A stretch of DNA of 41,006 nucleotides from CAYJEO01 sp044432805. GTDB lineage: Bacteria; Bacillota_I; Bacilli_A; RF39; UBA660. The position numbers and the translations under genes are program-made. The notes beneath the pieces were generated by a model. That model was given only the letters and a program-made list of their open reading frames with translations. It was not told the origin of the DNA and searched no databases. Of this stretch, positions 1 to 8,067 are shown in pieces. Where the stretch lies: assembly GCA_044432805.1 (NCBI GenBank), contig JAWXUI010000008.1:1-41006 (forward strand), in the 5' to 3' direction. Numbering within the stretch: the stretch's first letter is position 1; every line of letters starts with the position of its first letter.

Positions 1-13
1 AGTTAAAAATAAA

Positions 14-22
14 TGTTATAAT
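14..22 (+). promoter_or_regulatory. Extended -10 promoter of the ireB operon
   Basis: TGT-TATAAT is a perfect extended -10 element 27 bases before the ireB start. The -35 position would lie at or beyond the window edge. A strong AGGAGTGG ribosome-binding site at 37-44 follows. Confidence 0.6.
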
Positions 23-48
23 TTTATTGTATTCATAGGAGTGGTAAT

Positions 49-288
49 ATGAGTGAAACAAAAATATATAGCAAAGATTTATTTAAAGATGCACTAATAG
101 AAAAAGATATAAAAGACGTTAGTGAAATCTTAAAAGAAAAGGGTTATGATCCAATTAATCAAATTGTTGGATATTTAATGAGTGGTGATCCTGGTTATAT
201 AACAAACTATAAAGGTGCTAGAAAAACTATCACATCTTTTGATAGAACAAAACTATTAGAAGTTATAGTCGCGGATTATATTAAATGA
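49..288 (+). CDS. ireB: IreB family regulatory phosphoprotein (UPF0297)
   Basis: A 79-residue protein matching the IreB/YrzL (UPF0297) family over its whole length, with the family core EKGYDPINQIVGYLMSGDP followed by the conserved Y-I-T and A-R. In Enterococcus, IreB is a small cytoplasmic protein phosphorylated by the PASTA-domain kinase IreK, and it modulates envelope stress and cephalosporin tolerance. The kinase is not in this window. The ATG has an AGGAGTGG site five bases upstream, and the TGA stop overlaps the ruvX start in an ATGA. It opens the conserved yrzL-yrrK-yrzB order. Identification is secure; the role here is by homology. Confidence 0.95.
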   Translation: MSETKIYSKDLFKDALIEKDIKDVSEILKEKGYDPINQIVGYLMSGDPGYITNYKGARKTITSFDRTKLLEVIVADYIK

Positions 289-710
289 GATACTTAGGTC
301 TTGATTTAGGTACAAAAACACTCGGATTATCAATATCAGATAAAAGTGGATTAATAGCTAGAACTTATAAAACTATTCGTTTTTTAGAAAATGATTATGA
401 TGTTTTATTTGATGAATTAAAAAATATTATCACTTGTGAGCAAATTGATGCATTGGTCCTTGGTTTGCCAAAAAACATGAATAATACAATTGGACCAAGA
501 GCACAAATGACAATTGAATTTCAAGAAAAATTACAAGAGTTTTTAAATATGGATGTATATTTACAAGACGAGAGATTAACTACTGTTTCTGCCCATAATA
601 TAATGATAGGTGGAAATGTTTCAAGAAAGAAAAGAAAAGAAAAAGTAGATAGTCTAGCAGCCAATATTATATTACAAACATATTTAGATAAAATGAAAGG
701 GATGAATTAA
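285..710 (+). CDS. ruvX: Putative pre-16S rRNA nuclease / Holliday junction resolvase-like YqgF
   Basis: A 141-residue RNase H-fold protein of the YqgF/RuvX family. It opens with the family motif LGLDLGTKT (acidic residue D7) and carries DERLTT (D95-E96) and a late K-V-D-S-L-A-A motif (D122), giving the expected set of metal-binding acidic residues. The family matures the 5' end of 16S rRNA and was first proposed as a Holliday junction resolvase. Its length is normal for the family. It overlaps ireB by four bases, so translation is probably coupled. Confidence 0.94.
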   Translation: MRYLGLDLGTKTLGLSISDKSGLIARTYKTIRFLENDYDVLFDELKNIITCEQIDALVLGLPKNMNNTIGPRAQMTIEFQEKLQEFLNMDVYLQDERLTTVSAHNIMIGGNVSRKKRKEKVDSLAANIILQTYLDKMKGMN

Positions 711-711
711 A

Positions 712-999
712 ATGATGGAAGAAGAATTAAAATTTACTATTACAGACGATGAGGGAAAAGAAATAGCTTGCGAAGCATTATTTACTTTTGAATCTCCTGA
801 AACAAAGAAAAACTATATTGTTTACACAGATAACACTACAGATGAAGAAGGAAATACAAAAATATATGCATCTATTTATGACCCAACTGTTGATAATTCT
901 AATTTAACACCTATTACTGATGATAAAGAATGGAAAATAATAGAAACTGTATTAGATGAAATAAAAACTGAATTTGCAGAAGGAAAAGACGAGCAATAA
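712..999 (+). CDS. DUF1292 family protein (YrzB-like)
   Basis: A 95-residue acidic protein of the DUF1292 (YrzB) family, recognised by the pattern F-T-I-T-D-D-E-G-K-E near the start, the later Y-I-V-Y-T-D and A-S-I-Y-D-P, and its place directly after ruvX. No biochemical function is established. There are two adjacent ATGs (712 and 715); 712 is preferred because AAAGGG at 696-701 is better spaced for it. It belongs to the same operon as ireB and ruvX. Confidence 0.88.
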   Translation: MMEEELKFTITDDEGKEIACEALFTFESPETKKNYIVYTDNTTDEEGNTKIYASIYDPTVDNSNLTPITDDKEWKIIETVLDEIKTEFAEGKDEQ

Positions 1000-1001
1000 G
1001 C

Positions 1002-2084
1002 TTGTTTTTTAAAAGTATGAAAAAACTATTGTTTATTTTTATACTTTTTTTATTATTTTTAACAACAAGTTTTTTATTAGTATATAATTATAATACAAGT
1101 GCAGTAAATGGTGATAATACAATAACAATAACAATAGAACAAGGAAGTACCTTTTCTTCAATTGGTAGTTTATTAGAAGAAAATGAATTAATAAAATCAG
1201 AATTCTTTTATAAAATATATATCAAAATAAATAGTCCAACTTCATTACAAGCTGGGCCTTATGAATTAAATCAAAATATGAGTGTCGAAGAAATTATTGA
1301 AGTTTTAAGCAATGGAAACACACATAATCCAGATGCTATTACAATAACTTTTAATGAAGGTTTAAATATGCGCTCTATTGCTCAAATAATAGAAGATAAT
1401 ACTACAAATACATATGAAGAAGTATTTGCTTTGTTAGAAGATAATGAATATTTAAATGACTTAATTGAAGAATATTGGTTTATAACAGATGAAATATTAA
1501 ATGATGAAATATATTATCCTTTAGAAGGATATTTATTCCCAAATACATATAGTTTTTCAAATGATGAAATAAGTATTAAATCTATATTTGAAACAATGTT
1601 AAATGAAATGGAAATTAAATTATTTGATTATAAAGAAGATATAATGAATAGTGATTATACATTTCATGAATTAATTACGATGGCTTCTATTGTTGAATTA
1701 GAAGCAGCAGCGTCAGATGATCGTGCAGGCGTAGCGGGAGTATTTTATAATAGATTAGAAGACAATTGGAGTCTTGGAAGTGATGTAACAACTTACTATG
1801 CAGAAAAAATAGATATGAGTGATCGTGATTTATATGTATCAGAATTAAACGATGAAAATGCATATAACACTAGATCTTCTTCAATGGCTGGTAAATTACC
1901 TGTAGGAGCCATTTGTAACCCAGGGTTAGAATCTATTAAATCGTCTATTTATCCAAGTGATCATAGTTATTTTTACTTTGTTGCTGATATAAATAAAGAA
2001 ACATATTTTACAACAACATATAGTGAGCATTTAAGCAAAGTAGAAGAATTACAGGAAGCAGGATTGTGGTATTATTATGATTAA
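1002..2084 (+). CDS. mltG: Endolytic murein transglycosylase MltG (YceG-like)
   Basis: Membrane-anchored lytic transglycosylase that cuts nascent peptidoglycan strands and helps set glycan length. One N-terminal membrane segment (about residues 7-28) is followed by an extracellular region and the YceG catalytic domain. The signature ASIVELEA places the expected catalytic glutamate at E232, followed by V-F-Y-N-R-L and the G-S-D-V-T-T-Y-Y substrate-site segment. The 360-residue length is typical. The start shown is TTG with only a weak ribosome-binding site; an ATG at 1017 gives M-K-K-L-L-F and is equally plausible. The 3' end overlaps trmR by eight bases. Confidence 0.92.
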   Translation: MFFKSMKKLLFIFILFLLFLTTSFLLVYNYNTSAVNGDNTITITIEQGSTFSSIGSLLEENELIKSEFFYKIYIKINSPTSLQAGPYELNQNMSVEEIIEVLSNGNTHNPDAITITFNEGLNMRSIAQIIEDNTTNTYEEVFALLEDNEYLNDLIEEYWFITDEILNDEIYYPLEGYLFPNTYSFSNDEISIKSIFETMLNEMEIKLFDYKEDIMNSDYTFHELITMASIVELEAAASDDRAGVAGVFYNRLEDNWSLGSDVTTYYAEKIDMSDRDLYVSELNDENAYNTRSSSMAGKLPVGAICNPGLESIKSSIYPSDHSYFYFVADINKETYFTTTYSEHLSKVEELQEAGLWYYYD

Positions 2085-2685
2085 AATGATTGAATATGCA
2101 AAAGAAAATAATATACCTATAATGGAAAAAGAAGGATTGGATTTTTTATTAGAGTATATTAAAAAAAATAATATAAAATCTATATTAGAAATAGGTTCGG
2201 CGATAGGCTATTCAGCTATAAATATGGCTTTAATAAATGAAAATATAAGAGTTGTTACAGTTGAAAGAGATGTTTTAAGATATGATGAAGCAATAAAAAA
2301 TATAAATAAATTTAATTTAAATAAACAAATAGAAATTTATAATATAGATGCTTTTGATTTTTCAATAGAAGAAGAATTTGATTTGATTTTTATAGATGCA
2401 GCTAAAGCACAATATACTAAATTTTTTGAAAAATTTAAAATTAATTTAAATAATAATGGAGTAATTATAACTGATAATCTTTCATTTCATGGTTTGACTG
2501 ATAAAGATGCAGTGATTGAAAGTAGAAATGTTAGACAATTAGTTAGAAAAATAAATGATTATGTACTATTCCTAAAAGAAAACAAAGAGTTTTCTACAAT
2601 TTTTTATAATGTTGGAGATGGAGTAGCGGTAAGCAAAAAGAAAGTTGGTGAATGTATGGGTTCAGGTAATGAAGATATATTTTAA
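2077..2685 (+). CDS. trmR: tRNA 5-hydroxyuridine methyltransferase (YrrM-type O-methyltransferase)
   Basis: A 202-residue class I SAM-dependent methyltransferase of the YrrM family. Motif I is LEIGSAIGYSA, an acidic V-E-R follows strand 2, and L-I-F-I-D-A-A-K holds the metal-binding region. In Bacillus, YrrM (TrmR) methylates 5-hydroxyuridine at tRNA wobble position 34 to give 5-methoxyuridine. The two hydroxylation genes trhP1 and trhP2 follow, which strongly supports the same role. The gene overlaps mltG by eight bases and ends in tandem TAA TAA stops. A second, degraded copy of its 3' end lies directly downstream in the same frame. Confidence 0.87.
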   Translation: MIKMIEYAKENNIPIMEKEGLDFLLEYIKKNNIKSILEIGSAIGYSAINMALINENIRVVTVERDVLRYDEAIKNINKFNLNKQIEIYNIDAFDFSIEEEFDLIFIDAAKAQYTKFFEKFKINLNNNGVIITDNLSFHGLTDKDAVIESRNVRQLVRKINDYVLFLKENKEFSTIFYNVGDGVAVSKKKVGECMGSGNEDIF

Positions 2686-2696
2686 TAAGTAAAAAT

Positions 2697-2841
2697 AGTT
2701 AGAAAAATAAATGATTATGTATTATTTCTAAAAAAAAACAAAGAATTTTCTACAATGTTTTATAATGTTGGAGATGGAGTAGCGGTAAGTAAAAAGAAAG
2801 TTGGTGAATGTATGGGAACTGGAAATGAAATTGAATTATAG
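2697..2841 (+). pseudogene. Duplicated 3' fragment of trmR without a start codon
   Basis: Positions 2697-2829 align with 2541-2673 at an offset of exactly 156 bases. By hand count there are about 10 mismatches in 132 bases. The copy stays open in the same frame as trmR (V-R-K-I-N-D-Y-V through G-E-C-M-G-T-G-N-E) and ends at TAG 2839-2841, but it has no suitable start or ribosome-binding site. Six of nine changed codons are synonymous. It is therefore a relic of a trmR C-terminus, from either an in-frame tandem duplication or recombination with a diverged allele. Confidence 0.85.
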
Positions 2842-2878
2842 AATAATATGATAAAAATAAAAAATTAGGAGTAATATT

Positions 2879-3379
2879 ATGATATGTAATAAGTGTGGAA
2901 CAAATAATTCAGATAATCAAACAATGTGTATAAGATGTGGTAATCAATTAAGCGCAACTAATTTTAATTACAATACAAATTCAAAATCAAATACAAGCAA
3001 AAATACAAGGAGAAATAATTATTCGTGGATTTTAGTTATTATTTTAATAACGGTTGTATTTTTCCCTCTTTATAAAATAACGGAAAAGAAAATAGAATGT
3101 AAACCAGAAACTGGAGTTACAATGACAGCGGTTTATCATTTTAATAGATTAACAGATTTTGAATTTGAACTTGAAAAAGAAGATAATATATATTATTCTT
3201 TTACAGCAAAATATCTTGCTAGTTATTTAGAAGATAATGGATTTCAAACAGAAATTATTGAAAATGAGGAAGATGTCGTAGTAAAGGTTATAAATTTAAA
3301 TATTTTTGATCCAAATATTAATTCTTTAGATGAGTTTTTAGAAAATGTTGATACAAACGACCAATGTGAATATAGATAG
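2879..3379 (+). CDS. Zinc-ribbon membrane protein of unknown function
   Basis: A 166-residue protein with an N-terminal zinc ribbon (C3-x2-C6 and C17-x2-C20), an Asn/Ser-rich linker, one membrane segment (about residues 50-67) and an acidic extracellular C-terminal domain of about 95 residues that I do not recognise. Such zinc_ribbon_2-like N-termini are common in low-GC Gram-positive membrane proteins of unknown role. The start has AGGAG at 2867-2871. It sits between trmR and trhP1, where Bacillus has no gene, next to the trmR relic, so it was probably inserted into a conserved operon. Confidence 0.7.
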   Translation: MICNKCGTNNSDNQTMCIRCGNQLSATNFNYNTNSKSNTSKNTRRNNYSWILVIILITVVFFPLYKITEKKIECKPETGVTMTAVYHFNRLTDFEFELEKEDNIYYSFTAKYLASYLEDNGFQTEIIENEEDVVVKVINLNIFDPNINSLDEFLENVDTNDQCEYR

Positions 3380-3403
3380 AAACTTTATGTTTCTTTTTTT
3401 TTG
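3378..3403 (+). terminator. Hairpin terminator after the zinc-ribbon gene
   Basis: AGAAAC pairs with GTTTCT across a TTTAT loop and is followed by a run of nine or more T. The stem is only six pairs, so termination may be partial, with readthrough into trhP1. Confidence 0.6.
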
Positions 3404-3442
3404 TTTTTTTGATAAGATATATAAGAAAAAAGGAAGTGACTT

Positions 3443-4279
3443 ATGAAAAAAATTGTTATTCCAAATAGTTTAAAACAAATATATGAATTAGTAAGTAAAG
3501 TTGATGGATTTTTAATAAGTATTGAAGATTTATCAATAAATGCACCATATTATTTTAATTTATTAGAATTAGAAGAAATAAATAAATTATTAATTGAAAA
3601 TAAAAAAGAATTATTTGTTAGTTTAAATAAAAATATTCATCAAAGTGAATTAGAACAATTAAAAAAAACTTTGATTTTTTTAGAAAAGTTAGAAATTAAA
3701 TCTATATTCTTTTATGATTTAAGCATTGTAAATTTAAAAGAAACACTAAATCTAAAAAATGAATTAACATGGGCTAGTGAACATTTAACAACTAATTATG
3801 CAACTATTAACTTTTATTATGAATTAGGAAATAAGGGAACTTATTTATCAAGTAATTTAACAATAGATGAAGTAAATGAAATAAGAAAAAATACAAAATC
3901 AAAGCTGTTCTTTAATATATTTGGATATTTGCCAATGTATACAAGTAAAAGAAGAGTAGTGAAAAATTATATTGAAAAATTTAAAATAAACAAAAAACAA
4001 TTAAAAATAGATTTTATAAAAAAAGAAGGAAATGTATATCCAATAGTAGATGAAAATAATGGAACAACAATATATTCTTCAAATATATTAAATGGTTTAT
4101 TAGAAATAGAAAAATTAGATGTTGATTACTTAATTTTAAATAGCTTTAATATTGATGATTTTGAAAAAGTAATTGATATTTTTAATAATGAAAAATCGAA
4201 TGAAAAATTAGAAAAAATGTTTTCTAATCTAGATAAAGGATTTATGTATAAAGAAACAATATACAGGGTGAAAAAATGA
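3443..4279 (+). CDS. trhP1: Peptidase U32 family tRNA hydroxylation protein, first subunit (YrrN-like)
   Basis: A 278-residue TIM-barrel-like U32 family protein. It has the YrrN-type late motif F-G-Y-L-P-M-Y-T-S-K-R-R but no cysteines, unlike its partner. In Bacillus, TrhP1 and TrhP2 (YrrN, YrrO) act in prephenate-dependent hydroxylation of tRNA wobble U34, the substrate later methylated by TrmR. It is somewhat shorter than Bacillus YrrN (about 309 residues). The ATG has AAGGAAGTGA upstream, and the 3' end overlaps trhP2 by four bases. Assignment rests on the motif and the gene order; the subunit number is inferred from position. Confidence 0.8.
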   Translation: MKKIVIPNSLKQIYELVSKVDGFLISIEDLSINAPYYFNLLELEEINKLLIENKKELFVSLNKNIHQSELEQLKKTLIFLEKLEIKSIFFYDLSIVNLKETLNLKNELTWASEHLTTNYATINFYYELGNKGTYLSSNLTIDEVNEIRKNTKSKLFFNIFGYLPMYTSKRRVVKNYIEKFKINKKQLKIDFIKKEGNVYPIVDENNGTTIYSSNILNGLLEIEKLDVDYLILNSFNIDDFEKVIDIFNNEKSNEKLEKMFSNLDKGFMYKETIYRVKK

Positions 4280-5460
4280 AAAAACCAGAACTTTTAGCGC
4301 CAGCAGGTGATTTAGAAAGATTAAAAGTAGCGCTTTTATATGGAGCGGATGCAGTTTATATAGGTGGTCCTTCTTTTGGATTAAGAGCAAATGCACTTAA
4401 TTTTAGTTTTGAACAAATAGACGAAGGTGTAACATTTGCCCATAACTTGAATAAAAAAGTATATGTAACTGTAAATATTGTTTTACATAATAAAGAAGCA
4501 AAAGATATAAAAGAATATTTAAAAAAATTAGAGCAATTAAATGTAGATGCAATTATAGTAAGTGATCCAGCTATATTAAAAATTGCAAAAGAAAACACTA
4601 ACTTAGAACTTCATTTATCAACACAACAATCAACTCTAAATGAAGAAGCAGTCATGTTCTTTAAAAAACAAGGAGTAACGAGAATTGTTTTAGCAAGAGA
4701 ATGTTCAAAAGAAGATATAAATCAAATAATAAAAAATACAAATGTTGAAATTGAAACATTTATTCATGGAGCTATGTGTTCTGGATATAGTGGTAGATGT
4801 GTGCTATCTAATTTTTTAACTTCAAGGGATGCCAATAGAGGTGGATGTAGTCAAATATGCAGATGGGATTTTGATTTGTTAGATGAAAATAAAAATGAAA
4901 TAAAAGCTGATAAAAACTTTACATTATGCACAAAAGATTTATCAAATCTAAAAAATATACCTGATATGATTGATAAAGGTATTTCATCATTTAAAATAGA
5001 AGGACGTATGCGTTCTATTTATTATGTAGCAACGATTGTATCGGTTTATAGAAAAGTAATAGATGAATACTGTAATGATTCACTAAATTTTGCATATAAT
5101 AAGCATTATGAAGATATTTTATCGGCATGTGCTAATAGAGAATCAATTGATCAATTTTATAATAGTAAAGAGAATTTTGATTATCAATATTATAATAATA
5201 GAGTTGAAATTTCTAACCAAGATTTTTTAGGAAAAGTACTAGGTTATGATAATGGTTATATTTTATTGGAGCAAAGAAATTATTTTAAAAAAGGTGATAG
5301 TGTTGAAATTTTTAGTCCAACTAAAACTATATCTTTAATAATTGATGAAATATTAGATGAAGATGATAATATAATTGAAATTGTTAGACATCCAAAACAA
5401 ATCGTAAAAATAAAAAGCCAATATGCTATTGAAAAAAACTCTTTTATGAGAAAAAATTGA
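4276..5460 (+). CDS. trhP2: Peptidase U32 family tRNA hydroxylation protein, second subunit (YrrO-like)
   Basis: A 394-residue U32 family protein starting with the classic KKPELLAPAGDLERLKVAL. The U32 signature region holds C168, C175, C191 and C195 within H-G-A-M-C to S-Q-I-C-R-W, the cysteine set expected for iron-sulfur binding in this family. Bacillus TrhP2 works with TrhP1 to form 5-hydroxyuridine at tRNA position 34. The ATG overlaps the trhP1 stop, so the two are translationally coupled. In Bacillus, udk lies between yrrO and greA; it is absent here. Older annotations may call this a collagenase-like protease. Confidence 0.9.
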   Translation: MKKPELLAPAGDLERLKVALLYGADAVYIGGPSFGLRANALNFSFEQIDEGVTFAHNLNKKVYVTVNIVLHNKEAKDIKEYLKKLEQLNVDAIIVSDPAILKIAKENTNLELHLSTQQSTLNEEAVMFFKKQGVTRIVLARECSKEDINQIIKNTNVEIETFIHGAMCSGYSGRCVLSNFLTSRDANRGGCSQICRWDFDLLDENKNEIKADKNFTLCTKDLSNLKNIPDMIDKGISSFKIEGRMRSIYYVATIVSVYRKVIDEYCNDSLNFAYNKHYEDILSACANRESIDQFYNSKENFDYQYYNNRVEISNQDFLGKVLGYDNGYILLEQRNYFKKGDSVEIFSPTKTISLIIDEILDEDDNIIEIVRHPKQIVKIKSQYAIEKNSFMRKN

Positions 5461-5489
5461 TTGACAAAGAAAAGTAATTATAGTATTAT
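5461..5489 (+). promoter_or_regulatory. Sigma-A promoter of greA
   Basis: TTGACA at 5461-5466, a 17-base spacer and TATTAT at 5484-5489 form a near-consensus promoter. It begins one base after the trhP2 stop, so greA has its own transcript start. Confidence 0.8.
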
Positions 5490-5521
5490 GTAGAAGTTAA
5501 AAAATTACGAGGTGAAGAATA

Positions 5522-5986
5522 ATGAAAAAACAAATTTATTTAACAAAACAAGGTCTTGAAGATATAAAAGAAGAATTGGCTGTGTTAGTTAATGAAAAAA
5601 GACCAGAAGTAATAGAGGCCTTAAAAGATGCAAGAGCACAAGGTGACTTATCAGAAAATGCAGAATATGATGCTGCAAGAAATGATCAAGCTTTTATAGA
5701 AGCTAGAATATCAGAATTAGAATCAATTGTTGAAAATGCACAAATAATAGTAGAAGAAAATACTGGTAAAGTTAGTTTAGGAAATAAAGTAACTTTAAAA
5801 TATATGGAAGATGATGATACAGAAATTTATTCGATTGTAGGAAGTAAAGAAGCAGATCCTTTTACTAATAAGATATCAAATGAATCTCCAATCGCATCAG
5901 CTATATTAGGAAAAGCCGAAGGAGAACAAGTAACTGTTGAAAGTCCAAACGGTAAATATGACGTATTAATACTAAGCATTGCATAG
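5522..5986 (+). CDS. greA: Transcript cleavage factor GreA
   Basis: A 154-residue protein with the N-terminal coiled coil and the acidic loop GDLSENAEYDAA (D42, E45), whose residues reach into the RNA polymerase secondary channel to stimulate cleavage of backtracked RNA. The C-terminal FKBP-like domain is complete (L-G-N-K-V-T-L to the end). Length is normal. It has its own promoter just upstream, a GAGGTGAAG ribosome-binding site and a terminator overlapping the stop codon, so it forms a monocistronic unit at the end of the yrr cluster. Confidence 0.97.
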   Translation: MKKQIYLTKQGLEDIKEELAVLVNEKRPEVIEALKDARAQGDLSENAEYDAARNDQAFIEARISELESIVENAQIIVEENTGKVSLGNKVTLKYMEDDDTEIYSIVGSKEADPFTNKISNESPIASAILGKAEGEQVTVESPNGKYDVLILSIA

Positions 5987-6005
5987 TCGCGATGTTTTTT
6001 ATTTT
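5975..6005 (+). terminator. greA terminator
   Basis: CATTGC pairs with GCGATG (one G-U pair) around an ATAGTC loop that contains the greA TAG stop, followed by six T and a further T-rich run. Confidence 0.75.
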
Positions 6006-6068
6006 GTAGTTAAAATAGTCTTAAATAAAGACCTTATCTATTGAAAAAACAAACAATTTAATATATAC

Positions 6069-6074
6069 TATAAT
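6069..6074 (+). promoter_or_regulatory. Probable -10 element of tig
   Basis: A perfect TATAAT lies 26 bases before the tig start. A TTGAAA at 6041-6046 is too far away (22-base spacer) to be a standard -35, so only the -10 is called. Confidence 0.5.
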
Positions 6075-6100
6075 GGTACTTATAAAAGAAGGAGAACAAT

Positions 6101-7354
6101 ATGGAAAAAAACATAAAAGAAATTAACCTTACAATTGAAGGTGAAAAATGGGAAATGGCAAAAGAACAAGCTTATAAAACTGTAAGTAAAAAAGTTAAAG
6201 TAGACGGTTTTAGAGCTGGTAAAGCCCCAAAAGAAAAAATATTAAAAGAATATGGTGAAAACAATTTATACATGGATGCAGCAGATTTATGCTTACAAGA
6301 AGAATATGCAAAAATGTTAGAAGAAAATAAAGACTTAGAAATTGTTGCACAACCAGAATTAGAACTTAATAAAATTGATGAAAATGGTGTTGAATTTAAA
6401 GTAACATTAACATTAAAACCAGAAGTTAAATTAGGTAAATATAAAGGATTAAAAGTTAAAAAAGAAAAAATAACTGCCACAAAAAAAGAAATAAATGAAA
6501 CTATTCAAGAATTATTATCAAAATATTCTGAAAATGTTACTAAAAAAGGAAAAATAGTTGATGGAAATATTGCAATTATTGACTTTGAAGGATTTTTAAA
6601 TGATGTTGCATTTGAAGGTGGTAAAGGTGAAAACTATTCACTAACTATTGGTTCAAATACATTTATTCCAGGTTTTGAAGAACAATTAATTGGAATGAAA
6701 ACTAATGAAGAAAAAGATATTAATGTTACATTCCCTGCTGATTATCATTCAGAAGATTTAAAAGGAAAAGAAGTAGTGTTTAAAGTAAAAGTAAATGAAA
6801 TTAAAGAAATTAAATTACCAGAATTTAATGAAGACTTTTTCTCTGATTTAAATATGGAAGGTGTAGATTCTAAAGAAACATTAGAAGCTCACGTAAAAGA
6901 AAATATTTTAGCTCAAAAAGAAGGAAATGCTGAAAATCAATATATTGATAGTTTATTAGACGAAGCTGCTAAATCAACAAAAGTTGAAATACCAGAAGTA
7001 ATGATTAATGAAGAAATTGATAGAATGATTAAACAATATACTCAAAACTTACAAATGCAAGGATTAACTTTAGAACAATTTTATCAATATACAAACTCTG
7101 ATGAAGCTGCACTAAGAGAACAAATGCAAGAAGAAGGACAAAAGAGAGTTAAAACAAGATTAATGTTAGAACAAATCATGAAAGAAGAAAAAATTGAAAT
7201 AAGTGATGAAGAAGCTAACAATGAAGCTGACGTATTAGCTACTAAATATCAAATGGAAAAAGAAGAATTTTTAAAAGCATTTGGTGGATTAGACATGATT
7301 AAATATGATTTAGAAATGCGTAAAGCTATCGAAGTTTTAAAAAGCGAAAAATAA
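6101..7354 (+). CDS. tig: Trigger factor
   Basis: A 417-residue ribosome-associated chaperone with prolyl isomerase activity. The ribosome-docking motif GFRAGKAPK lies at residues 36-44. The FKBP-type domain follows at about 150-245 (I-I-D-F-E-G-F and G-F-E-E-Q-L-I-G-M) and then the helical C-terminal arms (M-I-N-E-E-I-D-R-M). Length is slightly below the usual 425-435. The start has AGAAGGAGA closely upstream. A 47-residue ORF follows 21 bases later and may be cotranscribed. Confidence 0.97.
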   Translation: MEKNIKEINLTIEGEKWEMAKEQAYKTVSKKVKVDGFRAGKAPKEKILKEYGENNLYMDAADLCLQEEYAKMLEENKDLEIVAQPELELNKIDENGVEFKVTLTLKPEVKLGKYKGLKVKKEKITATKKEINETIQELLSKYSENVTKKGKIVDGNIAIIDFEGFLNDVAFEGGKGENYSLTIGSNTFIPGFEEQLIGMKTNEEKDINVTFPADYHSEDLKGKEVVFKVKVNEIKEIKLPEFNEDFFSDLNMEGVDSKETLEAHVKENILAQKEGNAENQYIDSLLDEAAKSTKVEIPEVMINEEIDRMIKQYTQNLQMQGLTLEQFYQYTNSDEAALREQMQEEGQKRVKTRLMLEQIMKEEKIEISDEEANNEADVLATKYQMEKEEFLKAFGGLDMIKYDLEMRKAIEVLKSEK

Positions 7355-7375
7355 AAATTGTAAAGAGGAAAATTT

Positions 7376-7519
7376 ATGGTGGATAAAGTAAAAAATTATA
7401 TAAAAAAACATAAAATAAAAGCAATAATTCGTTTAATTGAAATTATAGCAATTGTTTTATTAGTTATTTATGTTTTAAATTATTATCAGAACGTAGCTAA
7501 TCTTTTAAATATAATATAG
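7376..7519 (+). CDS. Small single-pass membrane protein, 47 residues
   Basis: A short ORF with a good ribosome-binding site (AAAGAGG at 7362-7368, seven bases before the ATG) between tig and a terminator. The product has a basic N-terminus rich in Lys, one hydrophobic helix at about residues 16-34, and a short polar tail. It matches no family I know. The clear signals and terminator placement make it likely to be translated with tig. Confidence 0.6.
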   Translation: MVDKVKNYIKKHKIKAIIRLIEIIAIVLLVIYVLNYYQNVANLLNII

Positions 7520-7537
7520 AAAAAATAAATACAAATT

Positions 7538-7563
7538 AAAGGAATAATATTTCCTTTTTTTTT
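7538..7563 (+). terminator. Terminator after the tig unit
   Basis: AAAGGAA pairs with TTCCTTT around a TAATAT loop, followed by a long T run. Confidence 0.75.
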
Positions 7564-7605
7564 TATTTATGATAAAATAAATTTATTAGAATATGAGGGA
7601 TCAGT

Positions 7606-8013
7606 ATGAACTTTTTTAAAAAATTTATATCAAGTGAAGAAGAGGAAATTTTAGAAGGTAATGGGGATGAGTATTATACTATAAAACCAGAAGAAGCATT
7701 TGAAGAAAATGAAGGTGCTGGTAAAATGATTTTGCTAGAACCACGAGCTTATTCTGAAGCACAACAAATAGCAGATCATTTAAAGAAAAGACATACAGTT
7801 GTTGTTAATTTAAAAAGAGTAACTTCTGAGCAAGCAAAAAGAATAGTTGATTTTTTAAGCGGAACTATCTATGCAATTGACGGTGATTTACAAAAAATAG
7901 GTGGAGGTATATTTTTATGTACGCCTAACAATATAAACATCCAAGGAAAAATAACAGATGAAAAAGAAGGAAAAGATATTCACGATAATGGGGATATAAA
8001 TATAGAGTGGTAA
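7606..8013 (+). CDS. sepF: Cell division protein SepF
   Basis: A 135-residue protein with an N-terminal segment that may bind membrane, an acidic linker, and the SepF core. The core shows E-P-R-A-Y-S-E-A-Q, V-V-V-N-L-K-R-V, I-V-D-F-L-S-G and I-F-L-C-T-P-N-N-I. SepF tethers FtsZ to the membrane and builds ring-like polymers at the division site. It lies just before divIVA and ileS, as in Bacillus, but the intervening ylmG and ylmH genes are missing. An acidic tail (about residues 116-135) follows the core. Confidence 0.95.
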   Translation: MNFFKKFISSEEEEILEGNGDEYYTIKPEEAFEENEGAGKMILLEPRAYSEAQQIADHLKKRHTVVVNLKRVTSEQAKRIVDFLSGTIYAIDGDLQKIGGGIFLCTPNNINIQGKITDEKEGKDIHDNGDINIEW

Positions 8014-8067
8014 AATACTTGAAAAAGGATATAAAAGGTGGTAAAATAAACACACCAGAGGTGATTT

